In this document: positions 23,641-35,782 of the stretch, piece after piece
How the letters are laid out: each line of letters starts with the position of its first letter
How positions within the stretch are numbered: position 1 is the stretch's first letter
Origin: Cricetomys ansorgei
Lineage: Eukaryota; Chordata; Mammalia; Rodentia; Nesomyidae
DNA length: 64,000 nt
Reading direction: 5' to 3'
NCBI GenBank assembly: GCA_026225945.1
Contig: JAMJFZ010001868.1
Span: 8,027,001 to 8,091,000 of the forward strand
Program-made: the position numbers and the translations under genes
The notes under the pieces: generated by a model
Databases searched by the model: none
Told to the model about the DNA's origin: nothing
Seen by the model: only the letters and a program-made list of their open reading frames with translations

Positions 23641-24629
23641 TGCCTAGAGTAAGAGACTCCAGTGCGTTAACGGTTTTGTGCAATACAGTAACTACTGCAC
23701 ACGACATAACCGTAACAGTTGTATACAGAAGAGCAAAGCTAGAGAACAAGTCATACCTAGGCAACCTACTGCTGCCATCTTCTCAAACCAATATAATTTC
23801 TGACTATATTCTAAATGCATCTCTTTACACAGATAAGTGTAACATTCTTCCCTCGTCAAAGAAGCATCTGAAACTGTAGGTTCCAACCCCACTAGAGGGT
23901 AATACAACTGAAAGCTGGAGCTACAAAACTTTTGACAGCACTGAAAAGATTCTCAGCGTGAGACCAAAACTCGTTCAAAACCCAAAGCACAATGACTGTG
24001 GGGTGTGTCTGGTAGTGCGGTTGATTTGGGAGGCCTCACTGCAGCCTTGGCTCTCAGCATGTGTGGTCTCCATGGCACCAGCCATCACACCACCTGGTCA
24101 GGCCGGTGAACAGTGCCCAGAACACCCCAGCTCAGAGTCGAGGCGACTGTTTGCTCTGAATCGCAGTGTTTTGACCATGCACGGAGTTCTCTCCTTTCAC
24201 AGAACATAATGGCTTAGACACAGGGAAAATATATATATTTCCACAGTCATTCCTTAGCGTGCATCAACTTAGTATATCTTTAGCTTGCATCACATCAGAA
24301 CACTTGTTTGGTTTTTTGTTTGTCAGTTTTTTTGTTTTTCAAATTCTTGCTTATGTTACTGACTTGAGTTTCATTTTATTAAAAAAAATTATTAAATGGC
24401 TTTTGGCTCAGAATTAAGACAGGATTTCCCACAATTTCTCAAATAACCCAAAACACACCTGTGCCATTTTGTGCTAAATATTTATAGAAAGTGATATTCT
24501 CAACATTGACGATTATACAATCAAAATATTAATTAATTCTGAAAAACACGTTGTGCAACCTGAAGTATCAAATATTCAGTTAAGATTCTAATTCTGAATG
24601 TAGTATAAATTAGTACATCTATCTCATTA
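23641..24629. other. CNGA1 5' intron, no feature assigned
   Basis: Some broken frames; no similarity recognised. Confidence 0.4.
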
Positions 24630-25741
24630 GAATGAACTATGTAAGAAAATTGATGGAACTGGAAAACACGCTGAGGAAAGCAGAAAGTCAAATGTCACAC
24701 ATACTCTCTCACTTGCAGATCAAAACTTTGAATATTTAATCTCTACGTTTATCTTGGAATGCCTGTAGAGACCTGGACTCTGGAAAGAGGCCATGGTGGA
24801 GTGGGGAAGTTTTCAGAGAGGCGAGGAGAATAGAACACTTCTAATATGAAAGGAAGGAAGGAATACCAATGGTGGCTAAGCTAAAACAGGGATGCGGGGT
24901 AGGAGGATGGGCTAAAGGAAAGAATCTCCGGTGGCCAGACAAGGAATCCAGTGGTGAGACTGGGATACCATCCCAGCCACAAAACTTCTGACTTATGGCC
25001 TATCCTCCCTGCAAGTTCCTCTTTGACAATGGAAGGGCAGAACCCCATGCCAAAGGAGGGAACCCTTGCCTGAAACTGCAGGGCAGGCCAGGAACTAGAG
25101 ACTGGATAACCCGGAGATGATTTCTAATGATTAGATCCATACCTAGCTCAGTTCTCGCCAGAGAGGCCGCCTCCAGCAGCTGAGAGGAACATATAGAGAG
25201 AGGCCCAGGGCCAAACATCGTGCAGAGATCGAAACCCCACGGAAGAAGAAGAGAAAGGACAGCAGAGACCAGAGGGGTTGAGGACACCAGGAGAACAAGC
25301 CCCACAGTGTCAAATGACTAGCACTCTAAGGGGCCCACAGAAACTGAAGCCACAGACACGGAACCTGCAGGGTCCCCTACATACATCTTAGGGCTCTCTG
25401 GATTGGTGTTCTTGCAAAACTCCTACAGGCTTGAGTCGGGGTGTCTCCGACCTTTTTTCCTGTCCTTGAGACCCTTTTTCTCCTGCCTATTTGCCTAGCC
25501 CACCCTTGATGTAGGGGTTGGTGCCTGGCCTTGTTCCATTGTAAATACCACGCCTCGATTGTGAGGTAACCCTGGGGGGATGGTTCTTTTCTCCAGTAAA
25601 GGTGAGGATGTTTGTGGGTGGTGATGGGCTAGTAGATCTGGGGGAGAGAGGAACTGGGAGTGGTGGGAGAGGAGGGGGGGGTCAGGATGCATTGTATAAG
25701 TTGTATGAGAGAAGAAAAGAATTATTTTATTAAAAAAAAAC
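24630..25741 (+). mobile_element. L1 3' end (ORF2 terminus, 3' UTR and poly(A))
   Basis: GATGGAACTGGAAAACACGC is the L1 ORF2 C-terminal region. A long G/A-rich 3' UTR follows (GGGAGAGAGGAACTGGGAG), then ATTATTTTATTAAAAAAAAA. Plus orientation, antisense to CNGA1, no intact frame. Confidence 0.75.
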
Positions 25742-26189
25742 TATAACTGCCAGAGCAAGAAAAAAAAAATAGAGGGAAAAGTAAGCCAAATCAAAAACAT
25801 ATGAAGAAGTTATAAGGGAACGTATTACTTTATAATTAAAATTATAATTTTAAAAAGAGTTTGAACAGAACATGCAATCCACCCCGCATGAGTGAATAAT
25901 GCTCCTCCTAGAAGCCGGTGTTGTTTACTGAAAGCAGTAGTCCAGGTGCAGAATACTTCCCTGTGAGCTACTAGTCAAGGAGGACCCCAAACAATACAGT
26001 TTATTGCCATTGCTCTTTGTTGCCCACAAGCACAAGAAGGCAAAACCTTTTAGGTGGAGGTAACAATACTTTAGATGTAGAACATAGAAGAGTCATGCTG
26101 AAGCTGAGCTGGGAGTTCTCCCTCTCCTCCCCCCAGCTTTCACAGTGGTAGAAGTTGCTAGGCAAGCCACCACTGAGGGAGAAAAGTCA

Positions 26190-27075
26190 TAGTGGCCTTT
26201 CCCAGCTATGGGCCTTACATGCTACAGCACCAACTTACCAGGCATGATGTGGCCGCTGGTACAAATGATTGTTACTGTGGTAACCAACTTCATTCTGATT
26301 GGATATAAAGTCCACTCTATGGGAGAGAGTTCATACCTGGTACTGTGGATCTGGCCCAAAGCTGGGGAGATCATAGATCCTAGGGGTAAACCTGCTGCTT
26401 CTGCTCTGCTAAATGGATATACTGTTAAACTGCCACCTAAAATTGTAGAATAGTGCCACACTCAGCCACTGTCAGAGAAGCTTCTCCTCTCAGTGAACAG
26501 TGACTAATACAAGGACTCGTGGCTGATTAAGGTGCTGAGAAGAGACTGTTAAGTGCCCAGCCCTAAACTGGATCAGGGAACATCACAGAAGACGGGGCAG
26601 GAAGAAGGTAATAGGTGGACAGTAGAGAAGACAGCCATACGATATTGTCTTCTGGGCATGATGTGGTTGCTACACTCGTAAGTGCGTAGTAGGTGCAGAC
26701 AGCCTGCATACAACTAGACTAGTCAACCTTTGCTTATCGATAAAGAGGGACTCATGGGGCCCACAGCCTGCCAAGCAGCTATTGGTAATTAACTGCTGTT
26801 ATAAGATGAGGAGCCCTTGTCTCTAGTGGTATAGCCACTGCTGAACTGCTCAAGCTCCAAATGGGCAGCCCCATCTCCATGCCCCATGTAGACCACCTTG
26901 GTTAGGCACAGTGGACCACAAAGAAAAACAAAAGGTCTGATAGTGAGAGAGTGACTTGAGAGAGGGGGCAGCTGGGGCTGAGAAAGGAGTAAGAGAGGGT
27001 GTGAGGATGAGTGTGGCCAGAGTGTATTCTAAACGTATTTAAAACCGTCAAAAACTAAATTAAACTTTAAAGCAG
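26190..27075 (+). mobile_element. Second L1-type 3' UTR
   Basis: GGCTGATTAAGGTGCTGAGA, CAGCCCTAAACTGGATCAGG, GTCTTCTGGGCATGATG, GCAGCTATTGGTAATTAACT and a T/G-rich end match the order of a rodent L1 3' UTR as I remember it. Different subfamily from the one at 24.6-25.7 kb. Confidence 0.6.
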
Positions 27076-27104
27076 AACACTCATAAAATAAAAAAAAATA
27101 AATC

Positions 27105-28755
27105 AAAGAAAGCATGCCTCAGACCAAAAGGACCACACAGACTTCCACGGAGCGTTCTGTTCAGTGGTACTGAGCAGCTCAGTACTGCTGAGTACACATT
27201 TTCCTCCTCAGCGTATCAAACGTTCGCCAAGAAAGGTTGCGTGTAGGCCGCAAAACCAATGTTGGCAAATCTCTGAAAATTCAAACTATATGGAGTGTCT
27301 TTTCTGACCACAGTGCAATAAAAGTAGAAATCAGTTGGAAAATCACATTGGAAGCAATAAAACTATGTAGAAATTGAACAACCTACTTCTAGACAACCGG
27401 CAGCTGGGAGGAAAATCTGAGTAGGAAATTTTGTTTTTTCCTTAAACAAGTCAAAGCTCAGACACAGCAAAGAGGGAGCTGCGAGGGAGCTTATGCAGCA
27501 ACGTGCATTCAGAACGGGAAGGTCTCCTCTCACTGCGTCTAGAGGAACTAGACAAGCAAGTGCAAGACAAATCCAAGACTAATAAAAGGAAAGAAATAGC
27601 AAAGATCAAAGCCAAAATAAGTGAAATAGAGACGGAAACTTATGGAAGACCAACAACTAAAATTAAAGAGGAAAGGGGGACATTGTAACCGATGCTACCG
27701 AAATGCAAACCTGGTAACCTGAAGTGACGGGAAAATCCACAGACACACACATTTTATCAAGATTCAGTAATGAAGAGATAGAAAAGCTAAACAGATCAAT
27801 TTCAAGTACTGATATGTAATCGATAATAAAAAAAGACTCCCATCAAGAACAGTCTAGAATCAAATGGTTTCCCTGGGGAATAAGACCAAGCACTTAAAGA
27901 ATTAAGGTCGGTCCTCTTTAAGTTATCCAAACACAGAAGGGGAGGGAATTCTTCAAAATATTTTCTAGAAGGTTTACATTATCCTGATTCCCAAACCAGA
28001 TGAGAACACATAAAGAGCACAATGGGCACTGTTGATCAACAGCGCAGCAGCCCTAAACAAAACAACAGCATCCTGAATTCATAGCACATCAGGAGGTCCA
28101 TTCACCATGACCAGCCATGTGGAGAGTTTCCCAGAATGCAGAGGTGGTTCAATATTCTCAAGCCAATAAACATGTATACCACACCAGTAGTCTCAAGGAC
28201 AAAAGCCATATGATCTCAGTAGATGCACAGAAGCCCTTTAGTTAAGTTCAACATCATTGATAAAAACTTTTGAACAAATTAGACATAAAAGGAATGTACA
28301 GGTAGGTGAATATGATCAAAATATATGTGTATGCCTGTATGAAGATGTCATAATGAAATACGGTATTCTGTACAATTAGTATATTACTAATAATTTTTAA
28401 AACAAAAACAAGGTATGCTGACGTAACAAAGGCGGGATTAGCCAACAGTTAGAAATGTTGGAAAAGAGCTGAAGGCTCGGCCTGCTAAAGAGCGTGATGG
28501 AAGACTGAGCATTTCCCCCGATATCGAAACCAAAGCAGCAGTATCTAGCATTACTTTGTTCTTTATTAGAGGTTCTACACCTTGTAATAATGAAGAAAAG
28601 AAAGAAAAGACCTTCCAATTATAGAAGAAGAAATAAAACTCTCTTCGCAAATGACACAACAGTATACAGAGAGAAGCCTAAGGAATCTCCAAAATTAGAA
28701 CGAATAAATAAATGTATCCAGTTTGCAAGATTAAAAGGTCAGTGTAAAAAGTAAG
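27105..28755 (+). mobile_element. L1 ORF2 remnant (endonuclease to reverse transcriptase region)
   Basis: GACCACAGTGCAATAAAAGT, GAAATTGAACAACCTACTTC, AATGGTTTCCCTGGGG, CCATATGATCTCAGTAGATG and GAAGAAGAAATAAAACTCTC occur in ORF2 order. Many stops and indels; a dead copy. Confidence 0.75.
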
Positions 28756-29464
28756 TTCTAGTCTGTGTACTAAAAAGTTAAAAGTGTACATCTCACCTGA
28801 GCGATGTAAACATCAAGGTGTTTCGAACCTCCTCCATTCACTGATTGGCAATGGGGTCAACAGAGGAAGCAGTGCAGGTAGACGGAAAATGAGGAGCACG
28901 GTAGGTAAGGTTTATCAAGTAAGAATAAGCACTCAGGAATAAGAGCACAGATGTGAAGAGACAGCCCACCAGGAACATAGAAATTAATCTGATTTAATTT
29001 CACCCCCAGAGAGGTACAGAAGAAAGACCTGTGAAAGTAGAGACACTTTATTAAGATAGGTTCATTTTTCTTCCGGAAGGAAATGAGGAAGGAATCTTTG
29101 AATATTTTAAGGAAAGAGAATGAACTTTGACAATGTCAATCCGGTAGTTGGGTACCAGATAAAGTAGATTAATGCATCATTAATTCTTGATATAGAGTCT
29201 TGACATGATTTTTTATATTGGTCATCAACCCTCTTCCTACATGTGTGGAAGTTATTTCAAACCTTCTACATTCATCCCAGACTCCACTTCTTTCTCCATT
29301 CCTAAGAGATCTTCAACCATATTGGTCCCTTCACTGACAGAATATTCTAGAAGATTAAGCCAGGTCTTAGTAACTGGCCAGAACCCCACAAAGCCTAGTG
29401 CTGTGGTTTGTATACAAAAATGGTCATGGGCCTGACATGTAGAGAATAAGATATTATTAGGAAA
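28756..29464. other. CNGA1 5' intron, no feature assigned
   Basis: Could still be L1-derived. No exon seen. Confidence 0.4.
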
Positions 29465-29842
29465 TGGTATTGGTTTGCTCTTTATTGCTGGGGTAAATCA
29501 ACACAAACAAAAGCAGCTTGGGGAGGGAAGGGTTTATTTCATTTTACAGCTTTAGTCCCATCATCTCAGGAAGTCAGGCCTAGAACTCAAGGCACGTAGA
29601 TGGGTGCTGCTCACTGGCTTGCTCTCATGGCTTGCTCAGTCTGCTTTCTTATAGCACCCGGGACCACTGGCCCAGCCGTGGCACTACCCACAGTGAGCTG
29701 TTCCCTTCCACATCAATCAGCAATCAAGAAAATATCCACAGACATGGTGACGGCAGTCCAACACAAGCAATTCCTTGGTTGAGATTCCCTCTTCCCAGAT
29801 GTGTTTAGATTTGCATTAAGTCGACAAAAACCAACCAGCACA
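29465..29842 (-). mobile_element. ERVL-MaLR LTR (same type as 2903-3310), reverse
   Basis: Ends at GACAAAAACCAACCAGCACA (reverse start TGTGCTGGTTGGTTTTTG). Internal GGGAAGGGTTTATTTC, CTTGCTCAGTCTGCTTTCTT and GGGACCACTGGCCC. Confidence 0.8.
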
Positions 29843-30193
29843 GTGACGCAGGAGCAGTGACTTAATTTGAAGCACACAGATAACACAAGGCCAGCTCACA
29901 GGAAAGGCTCATCCAGGGCATTGATTACCCTGAGTCGCCACCTGCCTCTTGCGCCACACTCTGAGCTCCTGCTGGAATTCTGACCCAGATGCCATGTAGG
30001 CACTGATGAAGGCAGCATTCATCTCTAGAGAGTGCAGTTGAAAATGGGTGCAAGCAACACAGAGGAGCAACAGCATTATGGGCATTACACCCCATATGGA
30101 GGTGGGTCAGCCCAGAGGTTTTATAGGAACCCAGAAAAGATGCATCCACTCCTCTTCCAGGAACTTGCAGTAAAATTCCCTAAAAAGACCAAA

Positions 30194-30286
30194 AAGAAGA
30201 AGAAGAAGGAGAAGGAGAAGAAGAGGAGGAGGAGGAGGAGGAGGAGGAGGAGGAGGAGGAGGAGGAGGAGGAGGAGGGGAAGAAGT
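30194..30286. repeat. (GAA/GGA)n purine tract
   Basis: About 93 bp of uninterrupted AAG then AGG triplets. Confidence 0.97.
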
Positions 30287-30346
30287 CTAGAGCAATCTTG
30301 GACAAAATCCTGAACACTGATCCAGACAGGGTATGAGCCTTGGAAG

Positions 30347-30389
<43 letters not shown>
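30347..30389. repeat. A43 homopolymer
   Basis: A 43-base A run, either a retroposon tail or slippage product; no clear SINE body precedes it. Confidence 0.95.
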
Positions 30390-30391
<2 letters not shown>

Positions 30392-32498
30392 ATATAAAAA
30401 ATAAAACAAGGTGCATTCAAGTAACCACAACAGGTGCACACAGAATAGTGTGTGGGAGAAAATAAGAGGGGGGGGGGAGTCATTGATGTATTTATTGAGT
30501 AACCTATTTTCTGAAAGAAGATGCAGGTTAGAGGTTCCTAGACACTGCCCATTTTACAATGTAATGAAAGCTTCCTCCATGGGCAGCAGGAAACAGCCAG
30601 AGCAGTAAGTGATGGAAGGGTTACAAATGATGCAGCGGAAGAGCAGGCAGTGCTGTGATGTAATGGCCTCTGTCTCACAGCACTCAGTGGTTCCAGTGAG
30701 AGAGAGGGGTGAAAAGCAGGTTTGGGGGAAATCCTAGGTTGTGCATCAATCCTGAGATTGAGGGAAGGTTGGGTACCTGGAGTAGAGGTGTTATACATTC
30801 CAGGTAACCCAATTACGGCACACAAAACTCGTCAATAGGGAAAAATTCTACTTGAGTTAAAATGAAGAAAAAGGGAAAAAAGAAAAAGATTGGCTAGCCT
30901 GTTGTAGAAGTTTTTTAGTTATATATAAAATAATTGTTTTATACACTGTTGGGTGTATAGATCTTGGCATTTTGTATTATCCGAAGGTGTCGGATTTATG
31001 TGGAAGATGTTGATTGCTAATGATCTGCACATGCTATCAGTAGAACACCTGAGGAGTTCCCTATCAATAAAAACACCTGCACTCAGACACTCAAGGTTCC
31101 ACTGTTGAGTATAGCTCTGACCATGATGGTGGTTTTCTCTGCTGAGGTCTGGAAAGGTTTGCACCAACAAATGTGCCTCCTTGTTGTCCTGTTTGCTGAG
31201 CTACCACAGTAGGTGTACAGTACACTAGCCCAAGCAAGAGCGAGAGGTGGCTGGAGAGAGCCAGGGACACAGTCTCAGAACTAAGTTCAGAACTGTGACA
31301 CTGGGTTAGAATTTTAGCCGGGGGGGGGGGGGAGGGGGTTAAGCTAAAACTCACAACCATCTGTGCCAATAAAAGAAGAAGTTGGTCATATTTTTAGTCC
31401 ACCATTCACAAAGAACATCCTGAGGCTGGGACATAAAAATCAATCACAGTCTATCAATTCACAGAAAACATCCTGTGTCAGAGTTATACCACCTTATCAG
31501 GAAGGCACACAATAAAGGAGGGATTAGCTTGACCCTGGGTGTCTGAGCTCTCTTCTGGCCTTAGCTTGGTCCTGTATTTTCTTTTGGGGGCCATTTCAGA
31601 AGTACAAGCATGCAAAGGGGATGAGGAGATTGTAAAACACTTAAATGGAAAACGGCATGTTCTAGGCTTTGAGAAGGAGACACTAGAAAATAAAAACACA
31701 ATAGAGAAGTAAAAGTCAAGGGGACAAATCCATCAGCAAGTTTGAAGGACAAAACTAGTGAGGACAACAGAAAGAGCTCAGAGGGAAGCCAGGAATGGAG
31801 GATTCTTAGTGCGTGTGTGACTGTGAAGCATCCTTGAGTCAAGGGCCGGGGTGACCATGGCGGAAATGAAGAGAGGTCACTGCAGTGGAGAAAAACAATA
31901 ACCTCCGATTCGTCACGGTTCACAGCTGTTGGGACGACCTAGAATAGCAGGGACATTCACCGAGAAGGGGACAACTGTGTCCCGTGTCTAATTTGATGAG
32001 CTTAGAGCAGCACCAAGGAGCTCAGTGAACTTGAGGACAAGGAACAGTAGACGGTCAGATCCCTGTGGGAGAAGACAAGGGGGTGGTCGGGATCGTGTTG
32101 TAGTGGGTTGAGATATGGCAAGCGGTCAGAGGCAGGAAAGCGCGGACCTTTCTAAGTAGCTCCATTAGTACCTTAAGCCTGGGAATCATCAGTTCTTCAG
32201 ACTTGAGACAAAACATTGGTAATTGCTTCAGGGAAAATACCTGTGGGAATCATTAGAGCTTTTACACCCTGGTGTTACAGGGATGGACAGTGTGAGAACT
32301 AACAGGTGAGAAAGAACTAGAAGTTGCCTCGCACCTCTGTACTTTAAAGTTGAGGGACAGAGAAAATAAGGAAAGAAATGTTTATCAAATAATGACTAAG
32401 AGTTCGGGAATTCTATGAGATTTATCTGAAGTTTGAAAGCTATAATTATCTGTGGACATAAGGATAAGTATTTAGAATACAGTTAGAATTTACATTTA
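30390..32498. other. CNGA1 5' intron, largely unassigned
   Basis: Contains a G13 run followed by AGGGGG at 31320-31338. No repeat family or exon recognised in the rest. Confidence 0.5.
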
Positions 32499-32640
32499 GG
32501 CCGGGCGTGGTGGTACATGCGTATAATCCCAGCACTTGGGAGGCAGAGCAGGTGGATCTCTGTAGTTCAAGGCCAGCCTGGTCTATAGAGTGAGTTCCAG
32601 GACAGCCAGGACTATTACACAAAGAAGCCATGCCTTGAAA
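32499..32640 (+). mobile_element. B1 SINE
   Basis: GGCCGGGCGTGGTGGTACAT, CCCAGCACTTGGGAGGC, TTCAAGGCCAGCCTGGTC. Confidence 0.95.
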
Positions 32641-32645
32641 AAACC

Positions 32646-32676
<31 letters not shown>

Positions 32677-32746
32677 GGGGGGGGAAGGAAGGAAGGAAGG
32701 AAGGAAGGAAGGAAGGAAGGAAGGAAGGAAGGAAGGAAGGAAGGAA
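32641..32746. repeat. (GA)n / (GGAA)n microsatellite at a B1 tail
   Basis: GA repeats, then a G run, then about 15 GGAA units grown from the 3' end of the preceding B1. Confidence 0.97.
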
Positions 32747-33061
32747 GAAAAAAAAAGAGAGGAGAAATTACACTGGTTTAGAAAAGTAGCAGGAGTAGGT
32801 TCCCCTCTAGGGACCAGCCCCGGGTAGTTGGCTAGGTTTGCAATATTGGGCATGGATTCCTCCCTATTTGATAGGTCATGCGTTCAATTAGATATGTGTT
32901 GATTACTTCCAAAGTAGAAGCAATAGTGTCACTCTCTTGTTTTCATTTAGTCCAGGGTCTAAGTTCAGGGAAGATGTGATCCACAGTTAAGGCAGCTTTT
33001 CCCACTTCAATTAATCTGATCTCAATGACTGCTCACAGGCATATAAAAATATATCATTTGT

Positions 33062-33236
33062 AGGGCTGGAGATGTGGTTCAGCAATTAAGAGCATGTACT
33101 ACTCTTCCAGGGCACTAGAGTGTGTATCATGGCACCCATACTCAGTGGCTCACAACCACGCATAACTCCAGCTGCGGGGAATCCTACACTCTCTCCTCCT
33201 CAGGCACCTGTGCACATGTGACATACACTCATACAG
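33062..33236 (+). mobile_element. B2/B3 SINE
   Basis: GGGCTGGAGATGTGGTTCAG, AAGAGCATGTACTACTCTTC, GGCTCACAACCACGC. Confidence 0.85.
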
Positions 33237-33331
33237 ACTGGGAATGTAGCTCAAGTGGTATAGGATTTGCCTGTACTGTGCACAGATGTCTCACATCTGG
33301 AACCCCAGCACCCGGGACCTGAAAGGAGAAG
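33237..33331 (+). mobile_element. ID SINE
   Basis: GACTGGGAATGTAGCTCAAG, ending CTCACATCTGGAACCCCAGC. A tRNA-Ala-derived head; this copy ends next to the solo LTR. Confidence 0.65.
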
Positions 33332-33335
33332 GGTC

Positions 33336-33955
33336 TGTGGGGGTCCCACCTTAAGATTCAGGTCCCTAGTATAGAAAAAGACCAAAGCAGCCAACTTTAG
33401 TCAGGCTTCTAAGAACACCAAAATCGTATAGGCCCAAGCCAGGGGCAGTGTGACCCAGAACAGTTCCAGAGTTTCCCAGAGTTAAAGCAAAAACAATTTC
33501 TGTAAGAAAAACATTTTCTAAGACAAACAAGGCAGCTAGACAGCCTTGGGCTAGAGAATGTGCCCCCCTTCCTGCAGATGGTCCATAATCTGGGTCCCAC
33601 GGCCTTGGGCTGAGGAGTTCCCTCCTCCCAGTTGCCCACGACCTTGCTATATGCTAGCACCAACCAGTTTAGAGGTTAACTGGCCCCTATCTATCAAAAC
33701 GGGAAAACAATTTAGGGACCAATCAACTTGCACCAACATGGTCTGTGCTTAGCAACTATGCAGCCCCCCTAGCAACTGTTTCAACTGTAAATAATAAAAA
33801 GGCTTGCTTTCTGCTGGTCGGGGTCGGTTCTATCCTGCGTGTTAGAACGGCCCCAGTATACTGGAATAAAATCCTCTTGCTATTTGCATCAATATCCCGT
33901 CTGTGAGTCTCTGTAGGGGTGCGGCGTTCCGGTTTGGGCCCCTTGGGGTCCAACA
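33336..33955 (+). mobile_element. Solo LTR, gammaretrovirus-like (ERV1)
   Basis: 620 bp from TGTGGGGGTCCCACC to TTGGGGTCCAACA, with TG...CA ends. It is flanked by a perfect 4-bp target duplication GGTC (33332-33335 and 33956-33959), the size typical of gammaretroviruses. A TATA-like AATAATAAAAAGGC is followed by a poly(A) signal in GGAATAAAATCCTC and a GT-rich U5. No internal retroviral sequence remains, so it is a product of LTR-LTR recombination. It lies antisense to CNGA1. Confidence 0.85.
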
Positions 33956-33959
33956 GGTC

Positions 33960-34387
33960 AAAGTTATCAAGGCAACAAGCGAAATTTAGGCTGCCTTTTA
34001 AAAAAAGATAAAGATTATTGTAAGGTGATAGCTCTGAAGATTCTAAAACTAAATGGCTCTGAATTGCTTGAATGTTATACTTGAGCACATATCGATTTTA
34101 GAGTACAAGAAAACATGTATTCAAGGAGTATTTTTAACAGTATGAATAAAAGATTTGTTAAGTAGAAAAGCAGATTTTGAAGCAATTATTTATAGTAATA
34201 GTATTTGTTTAAAAATTATTTACACGCACATGGAAAGTGTTAACTTTTTAGTTGTGGAGTCCTGGATATTTTTCCTTTGTTCTTTATGTTCATTCATATT
34301 TTATCCTATTATATTTTTGTCTGATGTGGAAAAGAATATTTCCTGTTTAGTAGCAAAAGGATTTGCAGAAGCACCTTTATTTTTTAA
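33960..34387. other. CNGA1 5' intron, no feature assigned
   Basis: AT-rich; nothing recognised. Confidence 0.5.
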
Positions 34388-34596
34388 TTTATTTTTATGT
34401 GCACGAATGTTTTGCCAGCTTGTATGTCAGGGCACCACATGCATGCAATGCCTGTGGAGGCCAGAAGGGGGCATTAGATTCCCAGGAACTGGAGTTACAG
34501 ATGTTGTGAGCCACTACATAGGTGCTGGCAACCAAATCTGGTTCTTCTGGGAAGAGTAGTCAGTGTTCTTAACCACTGAATCATCCTTCCAGCCCA
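34388..34596 (-). mobile_element. B2/B3 SINE
   Basis: Reverse: GTCAGGGCACCACATGCATG, AGGCCAGAAGGGGGC, GGTTCTTCTGGGAAGAGTAG. Confidence 0.9.
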
Positions 34597-35153
34597 GCAT
34601 TTTCACTTTAAAACTAATGTTTTATTCATAGGTGCAAAAGATTTTCATTGGCCAAGGAGAGTGAAGTTTCGCTCAGAACAGATGTATGTTTTGGCATGTA
34701 TCTGACAGGCTAAACAACACGACAATCATTGAGTCATGTTTTCTAGTCTTTCCCCATCTCAGTATTTAATTACAGGGTTAAATTTGTGTCTTACTGTGCA
34801 GCAGTTACCAGGGAGTTGTTAACCATCTGGACCGAGAACAGGCTTTGCCTGCTCCACAACAGGGAGGAATCCAGTACGGAAAACAGCAATCACCTGCTTA
34901 TCAAGGATGGGGTTGCTACCCACGGACTTCAGAAAATCGCTATGAAGCCTCAGCTGAGATCTTTCTGAGCTTTGGGCGCCTCCTTTTCTGTAAAATAGGG
35001 GGTGATGCCTCCGTGCCTATTGTAATGACTGTCTGTGGAAAGCTAATGAAAATTACTTAGAGATACGCTGAAAGCCTGAAGAGTTACACAGGTACCAAGT
35101 TGATAATATGATTATGTAATCCAAGTTCAGAGATGAGATAGACAGAGATGCTA
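34597..35153. other. CNGA1 5' intron, no feature assigned
   Basis: Some low-scoring open frames; no recognised family. Confidence 0.5.
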
Positions 35154-35254
35154 ACCCGGATGTGGTGGCTCACACCTATATTCCAAGCACTAAGTCAGGG
35201 TTAGAAACCAGCTTGGGCTACAAAGTGAAATCCTATCTCAAAATGAAATACTAG
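35154..35254 (+). mobile_element. B1 SINE, short and diverged
   Basis: CGGATGTGGTGGCTCACACC, CCAGCTTGGGCTACAAAGTG, CTATCTCAAAATG; internally deleted. Confidence 0.8.
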
Positions 35255-35782
35255 CATGATGAAAGTAATCTTCTAATTTCCCCCCTGAATCATCCCTCTG
35301 AGAAGTCAAAATTGTCAAGGAAACTATTAAGAAAATAATACTTATAACCACAGGATCAGAGGCAAACTGTAATTCCCAAGAAAAATTACTACAGAGCCGA
35401 CACAACACTGTTGGCTTATGTGCCTCTTGACAGCAGATGTACTGTCAAGCTCGCTAAATCAATTGTTATCACTGTAGGAAGAACCCAAGGAGATTGTTAT
35501 TATCATGATCATTTTCACAATCTCTACAGTCTGCATATAATGTATCAAGTATCCATCACAAAACAAAGCCTCAAGAGTGAGATTAACAAAAGCACCAAAT
35601 AACCTGTTTCCCTATGCTCTTTTTAAGCCAGCATATATAAAACACAATTTTACATAACTAGTAAGTATCAGAGAAAGGAATGATAATATGTTTTAATATT
35701 TTAGTTTAGTGTATCTATTATACGAATACATGTTAGTCATCCCCCTTTTACTATAACAAATAATATCTGAGATAATCATCTT
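35255..35782. other. CNGA1 5' intron, no feature assigned
   Basis: AT-rich sequence without a recognised family. Confidence 0.5.

Noticed and set aside
30121..30483. Minus-strand Leu/Phe-rich frame of 120 codons
   Set aside because: Translation of the GGA and A43 tracts.
32446..32853. Minus-strand frame of 135 codons
   Set aside because: Translation of a B1 and the GGAA array.
33237..33320. tRNA-like head of the ID element considered as a tRNA gene
   Set aside because: It has SINE context and no intact cloverleaf that I can fold; treated as a retroposon.
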